Source: JAXGPP01 sp040766885
Lineage (GTDB): Bacteria; Planctomycetota; Planctomycetia; Pirellulales; Thermoguttaceae
Reading direction: 5' to 3'
Assembly (NCBI GenBank): GCA_040766885.1
Contig: JAXGPP010000012.1
Span: forward strand, 124,001-188,000
DNA: 64,000 nt
The notes beneath the pieces are model-generated. The model had not been told where the DNA came from, did no database searches, and saw only the letters and a program-made list of their open reading frames with translations. How positions within the stretch are numbered: position 1 is the first letter of the stretch; the number at the start of each line of letters is the position of its first letter. Position numbers and translations under genes: made by a program. This document shows positions 50,464-59,182 of this stretch, piece by piece.

Positions 50464-52029
50464 TTAGCCCTTGAGGACCACGAATCGGGTGCCGCTCTCC
50501 GTGCGGACCAGGAGCAGCACGCCTGCCTCCAGCGCTTTGCCGCTGAGGGCTTTCTCCAGTTCGTCGACGTTCTTGACCGGCTTGCGGCCGGCTTCGATGA
50601 TCACCACGCCGCTCTCCAGGCCGGCCTGAGCTGCGGTGCTGCCCGGCTCGACGCTGGTCACCACCACGCCCTCTTGGCCCTTCACGCCGAGCTGTTCGGC
50701 GACTTCAGCCGTGAGGTTCTCGACTTCCATCCCGAGCTCGCCGAAGCGCGAGGCGTCCGCGCTGTCGTTGCGGGAGCCGCCCGCCGAGGCAAGCTGATCG
50801 TCTTCAGGCAGTTGCTGGCAGGTGACCGTGATCGTCTGTCGCTTGCCGTCGCGAATGACGACCGCCTCTTGCTTGCTGCCAATCGGGCAGCGTTCGACGG
50901 TGGCCTGCAGCTCGCCGGGCTCGCTGACCGGTGTGCCGCCGAACTCGACGATCACGTCGCCCGGCTTCAGGCCGGCCTTGGCGGCGGGCGTTCCATCCAT
51001 CACCTCGCGGACGGCGACGCCCTCGCGGACTTTCACGCCGAACTGGTTGGCCAGATCCTGGTTGACCGGCTGGATCAGAACGCCGAGATAGGCCCGCTGG
51101 ACGCGGCCGCTCTTGAGGAGCTGATCGCTGACCCAACGGGCGAGGTTCACCGGCACGGCAAAGCCCACGCCCTCGTTGCCGCCGCTCCGCGAGTTGATCG
51201 CCGTGTTGAGGCCGATCACCTCGCCATCGAGATTCACCAGCGGGCCTCCGCTGTTGCCCGGATTGATCGCCGCATCGGTCTGGATGAAGCTCTCGCGATC
51301 GGTGATGCCCATGCCGCCGCGCCCCTTGGCACTGATGATGCCGGCGGTCACCGTGCCTTCGAGGCCGAACGGCTGGCCGAGCGCCAGCACCCAGTCGCCC
51401 ACCTGCGCCGAGTCGCTGTTTCCGAGCTTGGCGTACGGCAATCCCTTAACACCGTCGAGAACGATCACTGCCACGTCGGTCTTGGGATCGGTCTTGACCT
51501 GAGCTGCTTTGAATTCGCGGCCGTCGTGCAGGCGCACGGTAATCTCGCCGCCCCCATCGACCACGTGGTTGTTGGTCAGCACCACACCCTTCGGGTCGAT
51601 GATCACGCCCGATCCCATGCCGGCCGAGCGGCGTCCACCGCGGGGCGACTCGGGAAGGTCGGGCATCTCAAATCCGCCGGGGCCGAAGAACCGGCGGAGC
51701 TCGGGATTCTGCTCGAACAGATCGCCGAACGGGGAGCCCTCGAACTGACGGGGGTTATTCGGATTGGACCGCCTTTGCGGCGTCTCGCTGCGCACCAACT
51801 GCGGCCGGGTCTCGATCATCACCACGGCGGGCAGGACTTGCTCGGCGGTCTCGCGGAACGCCGTCGACAGCGTGTCGGCATAGCGCGTGCCGGCCGCCGC
51901 TTTCTGTTCCGTGGCTTGCGACGCCGGATCGCCGCCGTCGACCGCCCACGAACCGGCGGCCAGCACGCCCGCGACCAGCAGTCCCAGTCCCGCCATCCAA
52001 ACGCGGGGTTTTGGAAAACGCTCGTTCAT
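50464..52029 (-). CDS. HtrA/DegQ-type serine protease with two PDZ domains
   Basis: A 521-residue envelope protease/chaperone. N-terminal hydrophobic signal or anchor (about 10-30, 'VWMAGLGLLVAGVLAAGSWA'). The trypsin-like domain has the triad His155 ('LTNNHVVDGG'), Asp185 ('PKTDVAVIVL') and Ser260 ('INPGNSGGPLVNLDG'). Two PDZ domains follow (about 305-405, 'YLGVLIQPV'; and 425-520, ending 'LLVRTESGTRFVVLKG'). Size fits DegP/DegQ. CAGGAG precedes the ATG. It is a single-gene unit ended by a strong terminator, divergent from the GH172 gene. Likely degrades misfolded exported proteins. Confidence 0.95.
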   Translation of the reverse strand: MNERFPKPRVWMAGLGLLVAGVLAAGSWAVDGGDPASQATEQKAAAGTRYADTLSTAFRETAEQVLPAVVMIETRPQLVRSETPQRRSNPNNPRQFEGSPFGDLFEQNPELRRFFGPGGFEMPDLPESPRGGRRSAGMGSGVIIDPKGVVLTNNHVVDGGGEITVRLHDGREFKAAQVKTDPKTDVAVIVLDGVKGLPYAKLGNSDSAQVGDWVLALGQPFGLEGTVTAGIISAKGRGGMGITDRESFIQTDAAINPGNSGGPLVNLDGEVIGLNTAINSRSGGNEGVGFAVPVNLARWVSDQLLKSGRVQRAYLGVLIQPVNQDLANQFGVKVREGVAVREVMDGTPAAKAGLKPGDVIVEFGGTPVSEPGELQATVERCPIGSKQEAVVIRDGKRQTITVTCQQLPEDDQLASAGGSRNDSADASRFGELGMEVENLTAEVAEQLGVKGQEGVVVTSVEPGSTAAQAGLESGVVIIEAGRKPVKNVDELEKALSGKALEAGVLLLVRTESGTRFVVLKG

Positions 52030-52345
52030 CTAAACTGCTCCTGGTAGAAATACACCCGATACTCGTTTGTTTTCCATTGGCCGGGGGCGGCCGCCGCCCC
52101 AGAAGGGAGGGCCGTTGCGAAGCCAACCAGCATACGCATAGGCCGACCCACGACAAATCGAACGATTCAGAAGGCTAGTTGCCGCCGCCGCCATCGTGTT
52201 GCGGGAAATTGCGCCCTCATCGCCGCGGCTCACCCGGCTGGCTGGCGTGGAACCCCGCGGTGCCGTATGCTAGCGTCGCTCAACAAAGTCTGTCGCGACC
52301 AGTCGCGGCGTGGAACCAAAGAGTACGCGGTAGAAGGAACAACCG
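52030..52345. other. Divergent intergenic region, HtrA / GH172 genes
   Basis: 316 bases holding the two divergent promoters. I see no hairpin with a T-run, repeat or extra frame. AAGGA lies just before the GH172 start. Confidence 0.45.
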
Positions 52346-54370
52346 ATGAGAAGTTGCCTGCCATTGCTCATGTGGATGCTGTTGGCCGTCGCGGCGGCGC
52401 CGGCTGCGGCGGAAGAGAATCTGGCCTATGCCGATCTCGTGAACCGCCTGGTGAATCTGGAGCACCTCGCCGTGCTGCCGGCCACGGGTGAGAAGTGCGC
52501 CCAGTGGTCAAGCTGGGACCGCTCGAGCCGGTTCGATGAGCAAACCGGCAAATACATCGCCTGGGACGCCAACGGCGATGGCCACCACGTCATCCGCCAG
52601 GAAGGGAACCAGTCGGTCCTGGCCGAAATGAAAGGCCCCGGGTGCGTCTGGCGGATCTGGTCGGCGCTGGCCCAGGAAGGACACGTGCGGATCTATCTCG
52701 ACGGCAGCAGCGAACCGGCGGTCGACCTGCCGTTCATCAAGTACTTCACCGGCGACACGGCCCCGTTTGCCTACCCGATGCTCTCGTACAACCTCGACCA
52801 GATGGGCTGCCGCGGCCAGAACCTCTACTATCCCATCCCGTACCAGAAGTCGTGCAAGATCGTGGCCGACGAGGGCTGGGGCAGGTACTACCAGTTCGTC
52901 TACACCACGTTTGCCGAAGGGACGCAGGTTCCGACGTTCTCCGCGGCGCTGGCGGCCGAAAATGCCGCGGCGCTGGCGAAGGTCGACCAGTTCCTCGCCG
53001 AGCGCATGGGCGATGATCCGGCGGGAGAGCGGCGAGGCGAGAACTCGCGCGTCCAGTCCATCGAGGTCGGACCGGGCCAGTCGGCGCCGGTGGCCGAGAT
53101 CAGCGGGCCGCGGGCGATCACCGCGATTCGCGCGCGGCTCAGCCTGGGCGGCAAAGTGGTCGACGTGCTTCCGGTAGTCCGCTCGCTCGCCCTGCGGATC
53201 ACGTTCGATGGCGCGGCCGAACCGGCCGTGTGGTGCCCGTTGGGCGACTTCTTCGGGGCGCCGACCGGCATGTCGCGCTACCGTTCGCTCGTCACCGGTG
53301 TGACCGACGACCACTACTACGCCTATTGGTATATGCCGTTCGCCGAGAAGGCTGTCGTCGAACTGGTCAACGACGGAGCCGAGTCCCAGAAGCTCGATCT
53401 CGAGGTGGTCGATGCGCCGCTCGACCGGGACTTCGCCGACCTGGGACACTTCCACCTCAAGTGGCACCGCGACACGCGGACGCTGCCGGCAGATCGCTGG
53501 CCGGATTGGCTGATGCTCCAGACCGAAGGCCGCGGCCGCTTCTGCGGCGTAATGCTCCACGTGTGGAACCCGGCGGGCGGATGGTGGGGCGAGGGAGACG
53601 AGAAGTTCTTTGTCGATGGCGAGAAGTACCCGTCCACCTTCGGCACCGGTTCGGAAGACTATTTCGGTTACGCGTGGTGCCATCCGGGGCTGTTCGAACG
53701 GCCGTTCCATGCGCAGACGTTCACCCAGAACAATCGCGGCCATCAGGCCGTGCTCCGCTGGCACGTTGCCGACAATGTTCCGTTCCAGGAGTCGTTCGAA
53801 GGAACGATTGAGAAATACTACCGCACCGAGGAGAAGGGAACGCAGTATGCCGCCACGGTCGCCTGGTATCTTGCGCCCGGCGGCAGCGATCCCTACGGCG
53901 CGGTGGCGTGCGACGACCGCGTCGGCTACTTCATCAAGGTGCCTCCCACCGCCGGCGGATTCAAGATCCTCGGCGAGCCGATGGGAGCAGTTGAGACGCA
54001 GGGACTCGCCAACTATGCCAAGGGGAAGTGGAAGAACAACGACCACCTGTGGTGGACTGGCGCGCGGCCCGGGCAGAAGCTTGAGGTGGCGGTGCCGGTG
54101 AAGAAGAGCGGCAAGTACCGCGTCAGCGTCGTCCTTACCAAGGCCCGCGATTACGGCATCGTGCAGCTTTCGCTGGACGGGAAGAAAGCCGGAGAGCCCA
54201 TCGATCTCTACAACCCGGAAGTGATCAACACCGACCCCATTCCGCTCGGCGTGTTCGAGCTTGAAGAGGGCGAGCACGTGCTGGGCGTGGAGATCGTGGG
54301 GGCGAACGAGAAGGCCGTCAAGAGCTACATGTTCGGCCTGGACTACGTGGTCTTCGAGGCGGAAAAGTAA
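52346..54370 (+). CDS. Exported DUF2961 / GH172-family protein
   Basis: A 674-residue exported protein with a signal peptide (about 1-22, 'LLMWMLLAVAAAPAAA'). The DUF2961 domain (about 30-400), now GH172, includes 'GPGCVWRIWSAL', 'VRIYLDGSSEPAVDLPF', 'LYYPIPYQKSCKI' and 'PSTFGTGSEDYFGYAW', whose Glu is part of the active site in characterised members acting on arabinofuranose- or fructofuranose-containing glycans. An extra C-terminal module (about 530-670, 'KKSGKYRVSVVLTKA') looks like a carbohydrate-binding-type beta-sandwich. AAGGA precedes the ATG. It joins the nearby GH78, GH115-like and sulfatase genes in an apparent polysaccharide-use region. Confidence 0.88.
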   Translation: MRSCLPLLMWMLLAVAAAPAAAEENLAYADLVNRLVNLEHLAVLPATGEKCAQWSSWDRSSRFDEQTGKYIAWDANGDGHHVIRQEGNQSVLAEMKGPGCVWRIWSALAQEGHVRIYLDGSSEPAVDLPFIKYFTGDTAPFAYPMLSYNLDQMGCRGQNLYYPIPYQKSCKIVADEGWGRYYQFVYTTFAEGTQVPTFSAALAAENAAALAKVDQFLAERMGDDPAGERRGENSRVQSIEVGPGQSAPVAEISGPRAITAIRARLSLGGKVVDVLPVVRSLALRITFDGAAEPAVWCPLGDFFGAPTGMSRYRSLVTGVTDDHYYAYWYMPFAEKAVVELVNDGAESQKLDLEVVDAPLDRDFADLGHFHLKWHRDTRTLPADRWPDWLMLQTEGRGRFCGVMLHVWNPAGGWWGEGDEKFFVDGEKYPSTFGTGSEDYFGYAWCHPGLFERPFHAQTFTQNNRGHQAVLRWHVADNVPFQESFEGTIEKYYRTEEKGTQYAATVAWYLAPGGSDPYGAVACDDRVGYFIKVPPTAGGFKILGEPMGAVETQGLANYAKGKWKNNDHLWWTGARPGQKLEVAVPVKKSGKYRVSVVLTKARDYGIVQLSLDGKKAGEPIDLYNPEVINTDPIPLGVFELEEGEHVLGVEIVGANEKAVKSYMFGLDYVVFEAEK

Positions 54371-54442
54371 CCGCGCCAAACGAGCAGCGTGCCCGCGAAT
54401 CCCCCGCGGGCACGCCACCCCATTTAAGGCACTTGGTGGCAC

Positions 54443-54630
54443 GCCCGTGTTCTTCAATACCCGGTCCTTGCTGCCCTTGGTGCCACGTCCCTGCCCGTGT
54501 TCTTCAATACCCGGTCCTTGCTGCCCTTGGTGCCACGTCCCTGCCCGTGCTCTTCAATACCGGTCCTTGCTGCCCTTGGTGCCACGGGCCTGCCCGTGCT
54601 CTTAAATATCCGGTTCTTGCTGCCCTGAAC
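54443..54630. repeat. Tandem repeat, period 49-50 bases, about 3.8 copies
   Basis: The unit begins gcccgtg, contains cttcaatac and ggtccttgctgcccttggtg, and restarts at 54443, 54493, 54543 and 54592 (periods 50, 50, 49). The first two copies are identical; the third and fourth diverge slightly. The period is not a multiple of three, so it is not a peptide repeat. No spacers: not CRISPR. Confidence 0.9.
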
Positions 54631-54803
54631 CGCCGTACGAACCTCCGCGATCGCACACATCGCCGCCCGCGGTGAGGGCGGTGTCGAGCATCCCGTCGAT
54701 GGCTCACGCCACCGCAGCGGGAACGGATCGCCAGCGCGGATTTTTACCAACTCTTGCAGCGGGAAATCACGCCCTGAAGCTATCAGCCGTCAGCAAGCCG
54801 ATT

Positions 54804-54843
54804 GCTGATAGCTGATAACTGAAAGCTGAAAGCTGAAAGCTGA
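54804..54843. repeat. Simple repeat of gctgata / gctgaaa
   Basis: Short units gctgata, gctgataact and then three gctgaaa-type copies in a row. It is a low-complexity block unlike anything in the coding regions and lies just after the 50-base tandem repeat. Confidence 0.8.
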
Positions 54844-55019
54844 CACCCGCCGTCTTCCGACGGCACCGCTCCTCTTGGAAAGACCCCGCTCGTGGTATAG
54901 CATGGAAGTGGTCGCCGAAAGGGTCCGCGCAACCGACGCGGACGGAGTCTGCGCCGTGACCCGCACTTGCGGTCCAAGCATATACTAGAGAACCGTTGTG
55001 CGAGCTGAACTCTTGAGGC

Positions 55020-55403
55020 GTGTGCGTGGGCTATATTCTTGGCACAACAGTTCAGGAACTCACCTTCGAGGCCCTCCTTGCGGCCCTTCAAGCCGTTTAC
55101 CCCGGAACGGAATCAGATGGCGAGTATTTCACGAATCGAATTGCCAGGCAAGAGGCCATCGCACTGCAGCGCGGTTGGCCACTCGACGGGCCACCTTTGC
55201 AGTCAACGCGAGATGCGGCGGCACGCCTGGGTCCTCAGCCGTCATTTAAGGTTCCCGTGAACTCCTCGCTCTTCTTCTCCGGCAGGTTTTCCACAAACGG
55301 GGTGTTGCTGCACGCGAATCGTCCTTTCACAGCTCCGGAGATTGAATCGCTCTCTGCATGCCTCATCGGCCTTGGCATGTCACTTGAAACGTACACTGGG
55401 TGA
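55020..55403 (+). CDS. Hypothetical protein, 127 residues
   Basis: An open frame from a GTG preceded by TTGAGG. The product has a mixed, protein-like composition with no long simple stretches; it starts 'MCVGYILGTTVQELTFEALL' and ends 'CLIGLGMSLETYTG'. I recognise no domain. No signal peptide is evident. It is the first plus-strand frame after the repeats. It may be a real lineage-specific gene or a gene remnant. Confidence 0.45.
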   Translation: MCVGYILGTTVQELTFEALLAALQAVYPGTESDGEYFTNRIARQEAIALQRGWPLDGPPLQSTRDAAARLGPQPSFKVPVNSSLFFSGRFSTNGVLLHANRPFTAPEIESLSACLIGLGMSLETYTG

Positions 55404-55551
55404 CCGCCCAACAACGCGCGGCCGCTAAGCCCCGGCATCCATGCCGGGGACGCCTTCGGTGTACTGCAGGCTGCGAAGGGGTAGTAGAATCACACGGAGT
55501 TCAAATCGAATTCGGTGGCCGGCATCGGCGTCGGCCACGCGACCCGTTGGA

Positions 55552-56154
55552 CTAATCGTCAACAGCCAGAGCTACACACAGAAGTTCAATGGCATCAAGC
55601 GCGTGGTCTTTAACGCCTATGACGGCAACGACGTCTTTGACAACAACACCGCCTTACCGACTGTAACACGTGGCGGGAACGGTGACGATCAGTTCACCGG
55701 TGGTCGAGGAAACGACACGTTCTACGGCGACGGAGGCAATGATGCGCTTTACGGACGAGGCGGCAGTGACACGCTCTACGGAGGTGCTGGCGACGACATG
55801 TTAGAGACGGGCGACGCAAGCGGCTCCGAGGCCAAGACCAAGAACCATGCCTACGGGGGCGCTGGCAATGACCTCCTCCGCGGCGGCGGTGGTTATGACA
55901 GACTGCTCGGCCAGGCCGGGAGCGATCATCTTTTTGACACGGACGGGTGGGGGTACCTCGACGGCGGGCGGGGCGACGATATCCTTCGCGGCACCCTGTT
56001 GAAACAACCCAAGCAACTTGAGATGCACGGCCGCGCCGGAAACGATAAGCTATGGTGGCGCAACAGCAATTCCGGCTGGAAGTGGATCAACGGTGATGAC
56101 TTTGGCCCCGCCAAGCGATACGGGGCCGGGTTCAAAAGGGTGCAGGCCGGCTAA
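55552..56154 (+). pseudogene. 5'-truncated calcium-binding-repeat (RTX-like) protein fragment
   Basis: About 200 residues containing 'NSQSYTQKFNGIKRVVFNAY', then nonapeptide-like repeats 'GGNGDDQFTGG', 'GNDTFYGDGG', 'NDALYGRGGSDTLYGGAGDD' that bind calcium in parallel beta-rolls of secreted proteins. The C-terminus reads 'WKWINGDDFGPAKRYGAGF'. The frame is open upstream to 55441 but that part is low-complexity and Arg/Ser-rich, unlike a signal or leader, and no start with ribosome site is seen. I take it as the C-terminal remnant of a larger exported protein. The repeat region is in good condition, so loss of the 5' part may be recent. Confidence 0.65.
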
Positions 56155-56327
56155 CCCCAGGGCGGTTGTTCCGTCCTGGGCACCCACAGTCCCGGACGTG
56201 TACGAGCTACGCATCCGCCTCCTCGACCAGTAAGCTAGCTAACTTGCTGAAACTCAGGTCGCCAAGCGCGCATTAGGAAAAGAAGAAACTCCAGCAGCAA
56301 TCGTTGCATCATAGCGCGGGAAGTTGG

Positions 56328-56510
56328 ATGGACCACAAGGACGATCTGATACTGCCGTTCCAGGGGATGTTCTCGAAGGACTTCGTTCAGGCGGATGTGG
56401 AGTACGGCGGGCACGAATACTGGATCCACTGCAAATACAACACCGCCACGGTCGGTGAAACTGTCTGTGGCGAAGCTGTCGATGTTGGACTTTTTCGAGC
56501 AACGCATTGA
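56328..56510 (+). CDS. Unrecognised short frame, possible gene fragment
   Basis: A 60-residue frame starting 'MDHKDDLILPFQGMFSKDF' with plausible protein composition ('YGGHEYWIHCKYNTATVG'). No domain recognised. It ends just before the transposase remnant, so it may be the 5' part of a gene interrupted by an insertion, or noise. Confidence 0.3.
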   Translation: MDHKDDLILPFQGMFSKDFVQADVEYGGHEYWIHCKYNTATVGETVCGEAVDVGLFRATH

Positions 56511-56519
56511 CGACAGTAA

Positions 56520-57333
56520 GAGATTCGATTGGCGGCACGAAAGCTGTCGTTCGTGGGCGAGGTTCCCAAGACGTTGACCGGCTGGATCCATCCGCCGCGA
56601 GTGACCGAGCGGCCGTTTCACCGCGGCCGGGGACGCGGTCGCAAGACGCCACGCCTGGTTTCGGGCAGCCGGCCGCCGATCAGCTTGGAGCACATGTTGA
56701 AGTACTCGCCGCAGTTGCGCGACCAGCCGTGGGTGCGGCATCACGTGAAGGTCGGTGACAAAGGACCGCTGGTGTGGGAAGTGAAGCACGCCATGATCAC
56801 CCTGCCCGACGAGAAAGGCCTGCCGGGGATGCGGGTGCATCTGGTCGTAGCACGCAACGCTTTGAAGCCGGAGGAGGTCAAGTTCTTCTTGAGCAACGCG
56901 GACGAGGAGACGCCGGTGCCGAAATTGCTGTTGGTGGGCTTCTCGCGCTGGCGTGTGGAGCGCTGCTTTGAGGACCAGAAACAGGAGGTCGGGCTCGACC
57001 AGTGGGAAGGCCGGCGCTGGTTGGGACTGAAACGGCACCTGATCGTCACCGCGGTGAGCTACCTGTTCCTGGCTCGCGTCTGCCGCGACCGGCGGGGGGA
57101 AAAATCCGCAGTTGACGGTGTGCCAGGTGCACGTTGCCGTGGCAGCGTTGGTGCGGAGTTGGTGGCTTAACGGAGCGATGAGCACCGCACTGATCGAGGC
57201 GGCGGTCAGAAGGAACCAGCACTGGCAGCGCCGCAACGCGGCCGCGCGCCGGTCCAATATCAAGCGAACACGCCGCGAATTGCGGGAGAAACGCATCTAT
57301 CTCAAAGACCTCATCCGCTGCAAGTGGACGTGA
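56520..57333 (+). mobile_element. Degenerate IS701-type transposase remnant
   Basis: The C-terminal part of an IS701-family DDE transposase is readable from 56529: 'FVGEVPKTLTGW', 'GLPGMRVHLVVARNAL', 'GFSRWRVERCFEDQKQEVGL' and 'LKRHLIVTAVSYLFLARV'. The N-terminal half is missing: a stop lies at 56517 in this frame. After a GGGGGGAAAAA run near 57094-57104 the reading shifts by +1 and continues as 'LTVCQVHVAVAALVRSWWL' to a stop at 57333. So it is truncated and frameshifted. No terminal inverted repeats or target duplication were recognised by eye. Confidence 0.82.
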
Positions 57334-57398
57334 TCTTGCGCAGTAATACTAGGCTACCCGACCAATACCTCGTTGAGCAACCCAGGATTCGACTTAAC

Positions 57399-57680
57399 AT
57401 GTTATCCCATGAGAGTCTTCTTAAGGTCATCAGGCTGTTCAAACGCGGCGTGATCTGCCCGTCGGAAATGTGGATTCCCTTGTTCGAGAATCTTCATGCC
57501 GACGATGTTCATGGCTTTTTCGAGCGCCTTGACCCGGAGCTGCGCGCACTCATCCTAGAGGAGTATAACGGCTTCGCCCATAACCGCTTTTCCCAGTCCA
57601 GGTACGAAAGGTATTCTCCGGCTGTGCAGGATACGGTAGTCGCGATCCGCGAGTGGTGCGAATCACAGTCACAGTCTTGA
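57399..57680 (+). CDS. Hypothetical protein, 93 residues
   Basis: Frame starting 'MLSHESLLKVIRLFKRGVIC' and containing 'EMWIPLFENLHADDVHGFF' and 'LILEEYNGFAHNR', with the amphipathic, charged composition of a folded helical protein. The longer frame from 57324 extends into the transposase remnant, so the internal ATG is preferred. No domain recognised; no strong ribosome site. Its position after the insertion remnant suggests it is the surviving neighbour rather than part of it. Confidence 0.5.
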   Translation: MLSHESLLKVIRLFKRGVICPSEMWIPLFENLHADDVHGFFERLDPELRALILEEYNGFAHNRFSQSRYERYSPAVQDTVVAIREWCESQSQS

Positions 57681-58234
57681 CTGCGATCGCCCGGTGTGAA
57701 ACTCACTGGAGGGCGGCGCCCTCAGGAGTTCCTGGTCATCGTAGGGCGGAGTGGATGATGGTCCTTCCCGCAGTCGACCGACGCTCCGTATCCTGGGCCG
57801 ATGTTGTGGCTCCGAAGCGGCGTTTCCGCGCCTCCCGTCTGCACAAGCAGGAACGCGCAAAGGGGTCGGAAGTCGTTTCGAACCGAGCGATTCGACGCAT
57901 CGGACGAGTGATGGCACGTCCGCCCCATCATGCCAGTGATCTGCCCACTGTCAAGGCGTAGCCACATCCTCTGGCAGGAGCGAGAACGGGAATCTCTCTT
58001 GGCCGAACGCCCGACTCCAATGAGTGTGAATCGTCCGCAATCGCTCTTCCTTCCAGACCCCACAGCCCACTCTCGCCGCAGCCGATCTCGTCTCCCGCCC
58101 CGCGCGCTGGCGATGAGATCGAGCCTTCGGTGACTCGGTGCTCCCCGTGTTTCAACTTCCCTTCTTTCTCCCCCGCTCTCCTGCCCGCGCAAGCGCCGCG
58201 CGGCGGCATCGTGCCAGCCTGCCGCGCGGTCGCC

Positions 58235-58333
58235 CTCTTTTTCGTGCCTTCCCTCTTTCGTGCTTTCGTGGCCCTTTTGCCAGCCACGCCCCCCATCCCC
58301 AATCGGGTCGCATCTTCATCGCCCCTCTCCGCG
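58235..58333. repeat. Direct repeat, copy 1 (about 100 bases)
   Basis: Begins cctctttttcgtgccttcc and ends gcccctctccgcg. It is nearly identical to the copy 240-241 bases downstream (58476-58573); the few differences fall in the middle (ccacgccccc versus tcagcccg). Confidence 0.88.
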
Positions 58334-58475
58334 CCTCCGCGTGCCCCTTCCTTCCCCGCCACTCCCTCTCTGCCTCATCTTTCCTAGGTGCTCTCTGTGC
58401 TCTCTGTGGTTCACCTTCCTCCTTCTTCTTCCCCTGCCACCCTCATCAGAACCGTCTGCCCGCCATCCCATCCTC

Positions 58476-58573
58476 CTCTTTTTCGTGCCTTCCCTCTTTC
58501 GTGCTTTCGTGTCCCTTTTGCCAGTCAGCCCGCCATCCCCAATCGGCCCGCATCTTCATCGCCCCTCTCCGCG
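58476..58573. repeat. Direct repeat, copy 2 (about 100 bases)
   Basis: Second copy of the repeat at 58235-58333, separated from it by about 140 bases of equally pyrimidine-rich sequence. The shared start (cctctttttcgtgcc) and end (cgcccctctccgcg) match exactly. Confidence 0.88.
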
Positions 58574-59182
58574 TGAACTCTCCTTCCCGCTCACTCTCAA
58601 TCACGCCTGTCCCGGTCTCAAATCTGCAATTTGCAATTTGCACTTTGCGTTTTTCAACCGCCATTTCTCAACTCCCGCCTCTCCAAAGAATCTCACCGCT
58701 CCCCCCAAGATTTCCTCTTGCGATCTAGGCCACGCATAATATATATACGTACACTGACGTGTATCGGTCGCCCGGCGCACACTCGCCGGCCTCCACAAAA
58801 GCCCCTCGCCGGGCCCCGCGCCCAATCCGCGCGCCCGCGCGATCGGACCCACAATCACCCCTGAACGAAAGGTCCTGTTCCATGCACCGCTTACCAATCT
58901 CCAGCACTCGCGCGCAGCCCCGCTCCGACCGCAACCCCTCTCCCCGCAACCCTTTACAGCCGCCCCCGTTCGAATACCCCTCTAGGAACTTCAACACTCA
59001 AGCCAAAAGTGGTAGAAAACTTACGTCTACGCCCCAGGTGCGAAACCCCTTCGTCCCAATCACTTGCCGCAACGCCCGTCGCCCAAGTCAACCGAAACAC
59101 CCTCAAAGGGCGTTTCGCTTCGATGGTACAAAGTACTATCGTGCGGCGGATCGCCAGCGAAGGCATTGCGTCGGCCCGCGCC

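Larger units (their letters stand above)
54371..55019. other. Repeat-rich gap without supported genes
   Basis: 650 bases holding a 50-base tandem repeat, a short AGCTGA-type simple repeat and no credible coding frame. Open frames seen here arise from the repeat on the other strand. Composition is less GC-rich than the flanking genes. Confidence 0.6.
57681..59182. other. 1.5-kb gene-free, pyrimidine-rich repeat region
   Basis: No credible gene is seen. The plus strand from about 58140 to 58740 is strongly pyrimidine-rich, with low-complexity phrases (ctctctgtggttc, ctttcgtgctttcgtg, aatttgcaatttgca). Two copies of a near-identical 100-base direct repeat lie inside it. Around 58735-58760 an AT-rich block (tatatatacgtac) may be a promoter or a flexible site. 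Open frames here are Arg/Ser/Pro-rich artefacts. Confidence 0.6.

Noticed and set aside
54443..54630. CRISPR array candidate
   Set aside because: Copies abut directly with no variable spacers and no cas genes are near.
57094..57104. Programmed ribosomal frameshift site in the transposase
   Set aside because: Required shift is +1, the typical IS slippery signal is -1, and the gene has also lost its N-terminus; decay is simpler.
57681..58740. Several open frames in the pyrimidine-rich region
   Set aside because: Ser/Pro/Leu-rich or Arg-rich translations of low-complexity sequence, present in several frames at once.
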